DNA of 39,472 nt from assembly GCA_036160575.1 (NCBI GenBank), contig JAYYDT010000090.1, positions 1 through 39,472 on the forward strand, given 5' to 3'. This stretch comes from TMED26 sp002694075. Lineage in GTDB: Bacteria; Pseudomonadota; Alphaproteobacteria; Thalassobaculales; Thalassobaculaceae. The notes below the pieces were generated by a model. The model was not told the origin of the DNA and did no database searches. It worked only from the letters and a program-made list of their open reading frames with translations. The position numbers and the translations under genes were made by a program. The first letter of the stretch is position 1. Each line of letters begins with the position of its first letter. Positions 34,116 through 39,472 of this stretch are shown here, one piece after another.

Positions 34116-34224
34116 GTCAAGATTAAGTGAATTTGTTCAACGGCGGCGACGGGGCTGGCGGTCGATTGGCACCCACCCCCGGGCCGCGGCAGTTTTAAGC
34201 GCGCCGACGCGTGAGGAGTCATCC

Positions 34225-34596
34225 ATGGCCATCATCATTTTGAGAACAAGAGCAAGTGAGCATGTTCAGCGAAAAGGGGTGCTTTTCGACCCGGAACTTC
34301 GTTCCAAAGTCCGGGATGTGGTGTTCAAGCTCTTTGAGGACGTCGGTGTGCGTCGGTGGAACTCTGGCCGATCATCTGACGGTTGTTTGGTGCATATCCT
34401 CGAGGGAACTCAGGCCGATGCGACGATGATTGAGCAGGTCCTGTCCGCGAGCGCCGCCTATTCAAGTGTGTCTTTCGAGATTTTGGAGGATATCCAGACC
34501 GTTGTGTCGCGGGCCGCGCGGGTTCAAAAGCTTGCCGCGTCGTTCAACCCGCCGCAAAACCAAGACGAGATCGACCGCATGCTGCTGGAGGAGTGA
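34225..34596 (+). CDS. GYD-like small protein 1 with DEIDRMLLEE tail
   Basis: A 123-residue soluble protein beginning MAIIILRTRASE. The layout (N-terminal strand, helix, central strands around VHILEGTQADATMIEQVL, strand, helix) parallels its two neighbours and the GYD domain, a small ferredoxin-like alphaproteobacterial family of unknown function, though this copy is the most diverged of the three. It ends in PPQNQDEIDRMLLEE. The tail resembles CheY-binding peptides of FliM and CheZ. GGAG lies 6-7 bases before the ATG at 34225. The frame is open upstream to 34102, but the corresponding sequence before the third paralog has a stop, so the upstream start is not credible. Codon use is less GC-biased than the genes before the tRNA. 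Its GAG GAG end codons form the ribosome-binding site of the next gene. Confidence 0.8.
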   Translation: MAIIILRTRASEHVQRKGVLFDPELRSKVRDVVFKLFEDVGVRRWNSGRSSDGCLVHILEGTQADATMIEQVLSASAAYSSVSFEILEDIQTVVSRAARVQKLAASFNPPQNQDEIDRMLLEE

Positions 34597-34599
34597 AGG

Positions 34600-34971
34600 A
34601 TGGCAATTATGCTCGTGAGAAATAAAATTTCGCCTGAAGGAATGCGAGGTTTCACGTCGGATAACGATCTAGACGGCGAAGGACGAGAGGAAATGGTGAG
34701 AACCGCCCTTTCCGCTATCGGGGTTGAGCTCAAGCAGGTTTATTTTTCCGGTGGCGACGGCAGCGCGGTGTTGATTGTCGAGGGAGATGCGGAGAAGATT
34801 CCCGTCCTGGAAGCCTGGGCCATGTCCACTGGAGCGTTTTCTTCAACGCAGGCCGAAGTGCTCATACCTTTAAAAGAGTTTGTGAGGGCGGCTAAGTCAG
34901 TTGGAAAGGTTTATGATCTCTACGACGCTCCCAATCGTGATGAGATCGACCGCATGCTGCTTGACGAATGA
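34600..34971 (+). CDS. GYD-like small protein 2 with DEIDRMLLDE tail
   Basis: A 123-residue soluble protein and the clearest GYD-type member: MAIMLVRNKISPEGMRGF, then REEMVRTALSAIGVELKQVYFSGGDGSAVLIVEGDAEKIPVLEAWAMSTGAFSS in the order expected for the domain (strand, helix, G-x-D-type strand pair, helix; quoted only to show key phrases REEM, YFSGGDGSAV, EGDA). It ends DAPNRDEIDRMLLDE. The start codon is 3 bases after the stop of paralog 1, whose final GAG GAG codons supply a GGAGGAG ribosome-binding site, so expression is coupled. Function unknown. Confidence 0.85.
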   Translation: MAIMLVRNKISPEGMRGFTSDNDLDGEGREEMVRTALSAIGVELKQVYFSGGDGSAVLIVEGDAEKIPVLEAWAMSTGAFSSTQAEVLIPLKEFVRAAKSVGKVYDLYDAPNRDEIDRMLLDE

Positions 34972-35184
34972 CCATCGTCGACACACTTGGCCCATAACGC
35001 CGCGACACATGACCTGGCGATTGCCGCCACGTGAGCCGAGCCTGTGGAACCGGGTAAAGAGGTTTCGGCATGACGGGTAAGCCCAGGGTCCGCGCGCTTA
35101 GCGAGGTGAAGACAAAGGCCTCGTCGCCGGCTTGCACGGCCCGGCCGACCCGCGGCGGGGCCCTAAAACAGCGAGGAACGACCC

Positions 35185-35499
35185 GTGCCAAGAGCGCTTG
35201 AAACAGCCCTTATTTTTGTTTTTTTTATTGTCGTCTTCCCCCTTCTCCTCGCGAGCTTTTTTTATGGCGCGTGGGGCGCCGTCACAGTCCTGTTCTACGA
35301 TGGCCCCCTCGATTTTTTGTCATGGCTGTTCATCCCGCGTGAAATTGGCCCTTACCCAACCGATTTCGAAAGCATCTGTCAGTCTTTCGGCCTCTTGCAC
35401 ACACCGCCGGCGTTCGTCCATATCGCCTTGCTGCCACTTTGCCTGATGCTGATCCGACGGCGGTCGCGCCGGCGAGCGCATGGCGAGGCGTCGGATTAA
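35185..35499 (+). CDS. Small two-helix membrane protein, hypothetical
   Basis: A 104-residue protein starting with GTG, with GAGGA about 7 bases upstream. A long hydrophobic helix (about residues 6-30) leads into GAWGAVTVLFYDGPLDFLSWLF, then a polar loop with one cysteine (SICQSFGLLH) and a second helix (about 74-90) that ends in a strongly basic tail RRRSRRRAHGEASD. I recognise no family. It sits between GYD-like genes 2 and 3 on the same strand, separated by about 210 and 200 bases, so linkage is uncertain. Confidence 0.6.
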   Translation: MPRALETALIFVFFIVVFPLLLASFFYGAWGAVTVLFYDGPLDFLSWLFIPREIGPYPTDFESICQSFGLLHTPPAFVHIALLPLCLMLIRRRSRRRAHGEASD

Positions 35500-35568
35500 G
35501 CGCCGGAACCATCGCCGCCTTTTTCCCGACCGAACGCCCATCAAAAAACCGCGCGGCATCGATCGGCG

Positions 35569-35601
35569 ATGACTCAATCGCCCCGCGATGCCATCATGTC
35601 G
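35569..35601 (+). repeat. 33-base leader element, copy 2
   Basis: ATGACTCAATCG at 35569 through CATCATGTCG, 28 of 33 positions equal to copy 1 at 34083-34115. It lies 97 bases before the third GYD-like gene. It also shares a 13-base run (ACTCAATCGCCCC) with sequence near 33652, just after the tRNA. Confidence 0.65.
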
Positions 35602-35698
35602 ATGAGGGTCGTTCACGTGAGTTCGATGGCCGCGCCCGCTTGGCCGCCAACCGTCATCCGATCGGTTTTGGTGCGCGTAAGCGCGCGCGGCGGGATGC

Positions 35699-36058
35699 AT
35701 GGCAACTATTTTGATCCGCTTTTGGCTCACGGAGCAGAGTTTTAAAAACCGCCTAGAAGCTCAGGAAAGCCGCGCCGGCGCCGTGAGATCGCTTCTGGAA
35801 AAACTATACATAAAGTTAATCAACATTTACTGGTCATCGAGCGAGGCCTGCGCGATCGCGTTATGTGAAGGCGATGCGGCCAATATCCCCGCGATTGAGA
35901 TTATTTTTATGACGGCCGGGGGTTATACAAACTGCAAGAGTGAGATTTTGCATAACGAGGAAGAAATGGCGTCACACCGACAACGCGCGCGGGCGCTCTT
36001 TCCGTCATTCGACGCCCCGAACCGTGACGAAATCGACCGAATGCTGCTGGAAGAGTAA
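35699..36058 (+). CDS. GYD-like small protein 3 with DEIDRMLLEE tail
   Basis: A 119-residue soluble protein, MATILIRFWLTEQSFKNRL at the N-terminus, then REG/RAGAVRSLLEKL-type helix, the strand region SEACAIALCEGDAANIPAIEI and SEILHNEEEM. The EGDAA-IP-EI stretch aligns with EGDAEKIPVLEA of paralog 2 without gaps. It ends FDAPNRDEIDRMLLEE, which is nearly identical to paralog 2 although the bodies share little. The ATG at 35699 lacks a strong ribosome-binding site; a weak GGCGGGA lies upstream. A GGGCGCGAA/TTCGGCGCCC hairpin follows at 36092-36118 without a T-run. Confidence 0.8.
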   Translation: MATILIRFWLTEQSFKNRLEAQESRAGAVRSLLEKLYIKLINIYWSSSEACAIALCEGDAANIPAIEIIFMTAGGYTNCKSEILHNEEEMASHRQRARALFPSFDAPNRDEIDRMLLEE

Positions 36059-36277
36059 TCTGAGGCCTTAAGGTATTTTTGAGGCTTGGATGGGCGCGAA
36101 GAAACGAATTCGGCGCCCTCTTCGCTGCGTCCGCCGGCTTGAGTGGATCCGTGGGCTAAAGCTCGTATGCCGGAGGTTTTCCTTCGCCGCCTGTAGTGAA
36201 ACCGCAAGCGGTCCGCCCTTGTGGTCGGCGGTTTGGTGATGCTCTGATGAAGCGGTATTTATTTGCGAGGGGGCGAT

Positions 36278-36946
36278 ATGAAGCTCACATTCATCTACCT
36301 GAATTTTCCATTCTGGCGGGCCGAAGTCGGCCGGGTCGCCTTGTACTTCGGCGATATCGAATTTGAGTCGCGGATCATCGACCGCGAAGAGTTCGCCGCC
36401 ATGAAGCGCGATGGTCTTTTGAACGACGGGACCGTCATCCCGTTTCATCAACTGCCATGTCTCTTGGTCGACGACACGCCGATCTGTCAAACCGGCGCGA
36501 TCGCCCGATTTTGCGGAAAATTATCAGGCTTTTACCCGTCCGATGCACCCCTGCTGGCCGCGCAAACCGATCAATTCATAGATATTGCGACCGATATCAC
36601 CGAGTTGGTCATTTTCACCGGCCGAGATAAAGAACCGGCGGTAAAGGCCGCTGAGCGCGCCGAACTTGCCAAAGACGGCCTGGCTCGCAAACTGTTCATT
36701 TTGAATAAAATGATCGCGCCTGAGGGAGACTTTATCCTGGGCGATAAAATAGGTCTCGCCGACGTCGCGATTTGGCGGATGTGCGGATGGCTTTCGGCGG
36801 GGCTCGACGGCATTCCGACGGAAATTCTGTCTGCCTTCCCGCATATTTCGCGGGTCTGCAAGGCGGTGGATCAGCACCCTAAAATCATGTCCTGGGTGAA
36901 AGAAACCTATCCGGCCGGCTATAACCGGGGATCTTTCGCCGCCTAA
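36278..36946 (+). CDS. Glutathione S-transferase-like protein (sigma-type)
   Basis: A 222-residue two-domain GST. The N-terminal domain has KLTFIYLNFPFWRAEVGRVALYFG, which corresponds to the sigma-class Y-F-N-x-x-G-R-A-E start with the GR replaced by WR, then the cis-proline motif QLPCLLVDD near residue 69 and ICQTGAIARFCGKLSGFYP near 80-98. The C-terminal helical domain has DKIGLADVAIWRMC. ATG 36278 has GAGG about 8 bases upstream and gives the family N-terminus. The usual catalytic tyrosine would be Tyr7 (YLN). Substrate unknown. It stands alone between accessory genes. Confidence 0.85.
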   Translation: MKLTFIYLNFPFWRAEVGRVALYFGDIEFESRIIDREEFAAMKRDGLLNDGTVIPFHQLPCLLVDDTPICQTGAIARFCGKLSGFYPSDAPLLAAQTDQFIDIATDITELVIFTGRDKEPAVKAAERAELAKDGLARKLFILNKMIAPEGDFILGDKIGLADVAIWRMCGWLSAGLDGIPTEILSAFPHISRVCKAVDQHPKIMSWVKETYPAGYNRGSFAA

Positions 36947-37269
36947 CCCGGGTTTTATCGATGGGCCTGGACAATCAAGGGGCGGCAGCGCGCGTGCAAA
37001 GCACCTACCGATGGGCGGAAGTCGCGGTCGCGTCACGGATGGCATGTGGTGACCGACCGCCGCCCAGGACTCCCATGACCCGAGTAAAAGCTGACGAAAG
37101 ATACCGCAAATTTTAAAAAAATGAGGTTTGGGGATTACTGAAATACTCGTCGAGACAGGTAATTTTAAAGCAAAAACAGCATGCTAGTGAGGCGCAAAAA
37201 AAATTTTTGCGTCTTGTTAAGAGATTGTCATTTAATCAGGGAACAAAAAGTTCAAACAAGGGGGTCAAA
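36947..37269. other. AT-rich leader of the TRAP operon
   Basis: No gene is visible in these 323 bases. The first 130 bases are mixed in composition; from about 37100 the sequence is unusually AT-rich for this genome (runs such as TTTTAAAAAAATGAGG and AATTTTAAAG), which suits a regulated promoter. It contains one near-perfect inverted repeat (separate entry) and ends with AAGGGG about 6 bases before the dctP start. Confidence 0.7.
37191..37213. promoter_or_regulatory. Inverted repeat GGCGCAAAAA / TTTTTGCGTC upstream of dctP
   Basis: GGCGCAAAAA (37191-37200) and TTTTTGCGTC (37204-37213) pair over 10 positions with one G-T, with a 3-base AAA spacer. It lies 57 bases upstream of dctP. It can be an operator for a local regulator or a transcript hairpin; the plus-strand copy is followed by TTGTTAAG rather than a T-run. 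Confidence 0.5.
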
Positions 37270-38307
37270 ATGGAAAAAACCAGATTTATTTCACGGCGGG
37301 CGGCGATTGTCGCCGGCGGCGCAGCGCTGGCCGCGCCGGCCATCATCGGGTCAGCCAAGGCGGCACCGAGTGTCACCTGGAAAGTGCAATCGCATTGGCC
37401 GAAAGCCTCGGCGTCTTACGGCGACAGCCTGCAGGTCATCGCCGACGAACTGAAGGAAATAACCGGCGGACGCTTTGTCCTTCAATTGCATGGCGCGGGC
37501 GAATTCGCCAAAGGCGCTGAGATTTTCCAGATCGTCAAGAAGGGCGTTGTGGAAATGGGCACGATTTCACCAGGTTACGTACTCGGTGAAGCGCCGATGG
37601 CAGGGCTCTGCCTGGGGGTTCCAGGCACCTTCCGTAGCCCTTGGGAGTTTGAGCATTATCTCAAAAACATGGGCGCCGAAGCCTTGTTCAACGACGAGTT
37701 GGCGTACCATGGATTAGTGAGCCGCGCCGAGAAAGTTTACCCGACCGAGCTGGTGGTCTCCAAAGAGATCAATTCGGGCGATGATTTCGCGCGCATGAAA
37801 TTGCGGTCGTCCGGCTCTTACTTAAAATATCTCTCGGCGGCTGGGGCATCGGCTCAGTATATTGCTGGCCCAGAACTTTACCAGTCGCTGGCCTCTGGCG
37901 TAGTGGACGGCGCCCATTGGGGCGCCGCACAAGGCGCCAAGTCGATGTGGCTTTGGGAAGTGGCAAAGTTTCACATGAAGCCGACCATGGGTCTGGCCAT
38001 GGACACGCTGATAATGAACCAGAAAGCAGTCGACGCCCTGCCAGAGGATCTACGCGCTACCTTCATGAATTTGTTGGATACGCGTTTTTGGAAGCGTTGC
38101 GCTGAATATCAATACAAAGAGATGACTGCGCTTTCCTACGGTGTGTCCAAACAAAATGTGGTCGTCAAACAATTCCCTCAAGCCGTTTTGGATAAGTTTG
38201 CAGCTGCGTCAGCCGCAATCTTGGACGCAGAAAGGGCTAAGGGTGGAAATGCCAAAAAAGGCGCGGATATGCTATCCGATTTCCTTAAGGTCCTTGGCTA
38301 CGCCTAA
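37270..38307 (+). CDS. dctP: TRAP transporter substrate-binding protein, DctP family
   Basis: A 345-residue periplasmic binding protein. The N-terminus has a twin-arginine-like signal (FISRRAAIVAGGAALAAPAI, residues 6-25) with a likely cleavage after SAKA. The mature part begins VTWKVQSHWP and has the DctP signatures MKLRSSGSYLKYL, with the conserved substrate-carboxylate arginine, and GVVDGAHWGAAQGA. Ligands of this group include 2-oxo acids and related carboxylates; the exact one is not readable. I used ATG 37270 because the open frame upstream has no signal-like sequence. It heads dctPQM. Confidence 0.92.
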   Translation: MEKTRFISRRAAIVAGGAALAAPAIIGSAKAAPSVTWKVQSHWPKASASYGDSLQVIADELKEITGGRFVLQLHGAGEFAKGAEIFQIVKKGVVEMGTISPGYVLGEAPMAGLCLGVPGTFRSPWEFEHYLKNMGAEALFNDELAYHGLVSRAEKVYPTELVVSKEINSGDDFARMKLRSSGSYLKYLSAAGASAQYIAGPELYQSLASGVVDGAHWGAAQGAKSMWLWEVAKFHMKPTMGLAMDTLIMNQKAVDALPEDLRATFMNLLDTRFWKRCAEYQYKEMTALSYGVSKQNVVVKQFPQAVLDKFAAASAAILDAERAKGGNAKKGADMLSDFLKVLGYA

Positions 38308-38325
38308 GGCGCCAACGCGAAAAAT

Positions 38326-38357
38326 GTGCCGGCGGGGCCGCTAGGTCCCGCTGGTGC
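38326..38357 (+). terminator. Stem-loop between dctP and dctQ
   Basis: GTGCCGGCGGG (38326-38336) pairs with CCCGCTGGTGC (38347-38357), 11 pairs including three G-T, around a 10-base loop. There is no T-run. Such intercistronic stems often stabilise the binding-protein mRNA and lower expression of the membrane genes. Confidence 0.5.
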
Positions 38358-38400
38358 CCTCGGCCCTGACTCTTGTGGCCAGTGCTCGAGGATTATTCAC

Positions 38401-39006
38401 ATGGGAAGATCGGATATGGGTGCCGTCACCTTGTTTGCGCGAGTAATTACCGCGACCAACATCCAACTCGCCCGAATTATGAATTGGGCGGTGCTGCTCC
38501 TGTTTTTACTATTACTAACCGACGTAATCATGCGGAAGGTGGCCGGTGCCCCCATTTCATGGTCGCATCAGGCATCGAAATTGCTATTTGGCGTCTACGC
38601 TATTATCGGCGGTGGCTATCTTTTGGCCCGCCGTGAGCATGTCAATGTCGACCTGCTCTACGGCACTTTCTCGCCGCGCCGCAAAGCGTTAGTGGATATC
38701 GCCACCTCATTTTTGTTTTTTCTTTTCTTGTTCACCCTACTGCCCAAGAGCGTCGACATGGCGCTCCAATCGGTTTGCTTGAGCGCCGGGTCGACGCCGT
38801 GGTGCAAGTTAGAAGTTGATGAATTGGCGGTCTGGAAAGCGCCTTTGTGGCCGTCGAAATGGATGATCGTTGTGGCCGCCTCGCTTTTATTATTGCAAGG
38901 GATCGTGAAGCTGATTGCTGACGTAATGATTTTACTGGGCTGGGATCCAGACCAAGAAGCCTTCGGTCCTGTCACTGATGGCGATGCGGAGAAAGTGGAT
39001 GTCTGA
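38401..39006 (+). CDS. dctQ: TRAP transporter small membrane subunit, DctQ family
   Basis: A 201-residue, four-helix DctQ protein. The family phrases TDVIMRKVAGAPISWSHQASKLLFGVYAII (first helices) and REHVNVDLLYGTFSPRRK (central loop) are present, followed by LWPSKWMIVVAASLLLLQGI. Between helices 3 and 4 the usual short loop is lengthened and carries two cysteines nine residues apart (VCLSAGSTPWCK). An alternative start is at 38416. The stop lies 8 bases inside the dctM start. Confidence 0.9.
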   Translation: MGRSDMGAVTLFARVITATNIQLARIMNWAVLLLFLLLLTDVIMRKVAGAPISWSHQASKLLFGVYAIIGGGYLLARREHVNVDLLYGTFSPRRKALVDIATSFLFFLFLFTLLPKSVDMALQSVCLSAGSTPWCKLEVDELAVWKAPLWPSKWMIVVAASLLLLQGIVKLIADVMILLGWDPDQEAFGPVTDGDAEKVDV

Positions 39007-39472
39007 ATTACTCTCTTTCTACGATTCCATCCCGATCAGTCTACTGACTCCTGTTTTTTTTGGACTTCTTTTTATTTTCATCTTACTCGGCGTGCCACTG
39101 ACCTTCGTCCTTGGCGGCCTGAGCGTGATCTTCATCTATCTCGAATTTTTAGCTGACCCCAAATCGGACGGGCTTTATCTACTGGCCTCCAAGGCTTGGG
39201 ATTTAATGGAGACCTCCTCGCTGATCGCAATCCCGCTTTATGTTTTCATGGCGATGGTCTTGGAACGTTCGGGCGTTGCACACGACCTGTACCGGATGAT
39301 GCACCTTTGGTGGGGAGGCCTAAGAGGCGGACTGGCGATTGGGACGGTGCTGATTTGCACGATTTTCGCGGCGATGTCCGGTATTTCCGGCGCCGCGGTG
39401 GTGACCATGGGGACTATCGCCCTGCCGCAAATGCTGTCGCGTGGCTATGACGCGCGTCTGGCGCTGGGAGCG
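38999..39472 (+). CDS. dctM: TRAP transporter large membrane subunit, DctM family (partial)
   Basis: The first 158 residues of a DctM-type permease; the rest is beyond the window. Visible signatures are FILLGVPLTFVLGGLSVIF, the AIPLYVFMAMVLERSGVA helix and GGLRGGLAIGTVLICTIFAAMSGISGAAVVTMG, typical of the family. The ATG at 38999 overlaps the dctQ stop by 8 bases, so the two permease subunits are translated together. Confidence 0.95.
   Translation, partial: MSELLSFYDSIPISLLTPVFFGLLFIFILLGVPLTFVLGGLSVIFIYLEFLADPKSDGLYLLASKAWDLMETSSLIAIPLYVFMAMVLERSGVAHDLYRMMHLWWGGLRGGLAIGTVLICTIFAAMSGISGAAVVTMGTIALPQMLSRGYDARLALGA

Larger units (their letters stand above)
33551..34224. other. Gene-free stretch after tRNA-Ser, holding a candidate sRNA and a repeat element
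   Basis: No convincing protein gene lies in these 674 bases on either strand; open frames here have no family-like content and several run antisense through the tRNA. The first part (to about 33850) is GC-rich with short CCG-rich runs. From about 33860 the sequence becomes AT-rich and holds a dyad, a candidate promoter, two hairpins and a terminator (listed separately). At 34083-34115 lies one copy of a 33-base element that recurs before the third GYD-like gene. Confidence 0.7.

Noticed and set aside
34102..34224. In-frame 5' extension of GYD-like gene 1
   Set aside because: The matching element before paralog 3 has an early stop in this frame, and a good ribosome-binding site sits before the ATG at 34225.
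36092..36118. Hairpin GGGCGCGAA / TTCGGCGCCC after GYD-like gene 3
   Set aside because: Good stem with one bulge but no T-run, so it is not called as an intrinsic terminator.
1..39472. CRISPR arrays, insertion sequences, prophage or toxin-antitoxin genes
   Set aside because: No regularly spaced repeats, transposase, integrase or phage structural gene was seen on either strand.

Overview
The window looks like the chromosome of a GC-rich alphaproteobacterium, probably a Rhodospirillales-type organism. Evidence: an lspA gene followed by the alphaproteobacterial outer-membrane lipoprotein BamF (DUF3035); the overlapping DUF1285 / CoA-type NUDIX / DUF6111-like / CCA-nucleotidyltransferase cluster; the alphaproteobacterial TIGR02186 membrane protein; and a strongly GC-biased third codon position. 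Species cannot be named from the sequence alone.

Layout. 1-7199: a partial 2-keto-4-pentenoate hydratase-family gene on the minus strand, divergent from the housekeeping run ribF-ileS-lspA-bamF and an MFS transporter. 7209-14120 (minus): a six-gene operon in the order TSUP (TauE/SafE) exporter, TIGR02186 membrane protein, universal stress protein, then soeA-soeB-soeC. It reads as a cytoplasmic sulfite oxidation and export module. 14282-21763 (minus): moxR, DUF58, a BatA-like/DUF4159 protein, a VWA-like membrane protein and, at the end, an orphan nitrate/taurine-type ABC ATPase. 21869-25792 (plus): DUF1285-NUDIX-DUF6111-cca, then hisC. 25834-33246: an amino-acid and small-molecule metabolism block with an MFS carrier, an SDR, two divergent class I aminotransferases, a LysR regulator, a divergent Cys/Met-metabolism PLP enzyme and a YfcG-like glutathione transferase.

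33459-33550 is tRNA-Ser(GCT). After it the character changes: a 674-base gene-free stretch with a candidate small RNA (dyad over the -35, two hairpins, strong terminator), then three short paralogous GYD-like proteins interrupted by a small membrane protein, a sigma-type GST-like gene, an AT-rich leader, and a TRAP transporter operon (dctP-dctQ-dctM, the last cut by the window end). This part is less GC-biased and looks accessory.

The most unusual feature is the trio of GYD-like proteins (34225-36058). Their bodies have diverged strongly, but all end in almost the same acidic peptide (core DEIDRMLL), which resembles the CheY-binding peptides of FliM (N-terminus) and CheZ (C-terminus). Two of the three genes are also preceded, at similar distance, by a shared 33-base DNA element. 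I read this as a duplicated family of small proteins that may dock on a receiver domain; this is inference and needs testing.
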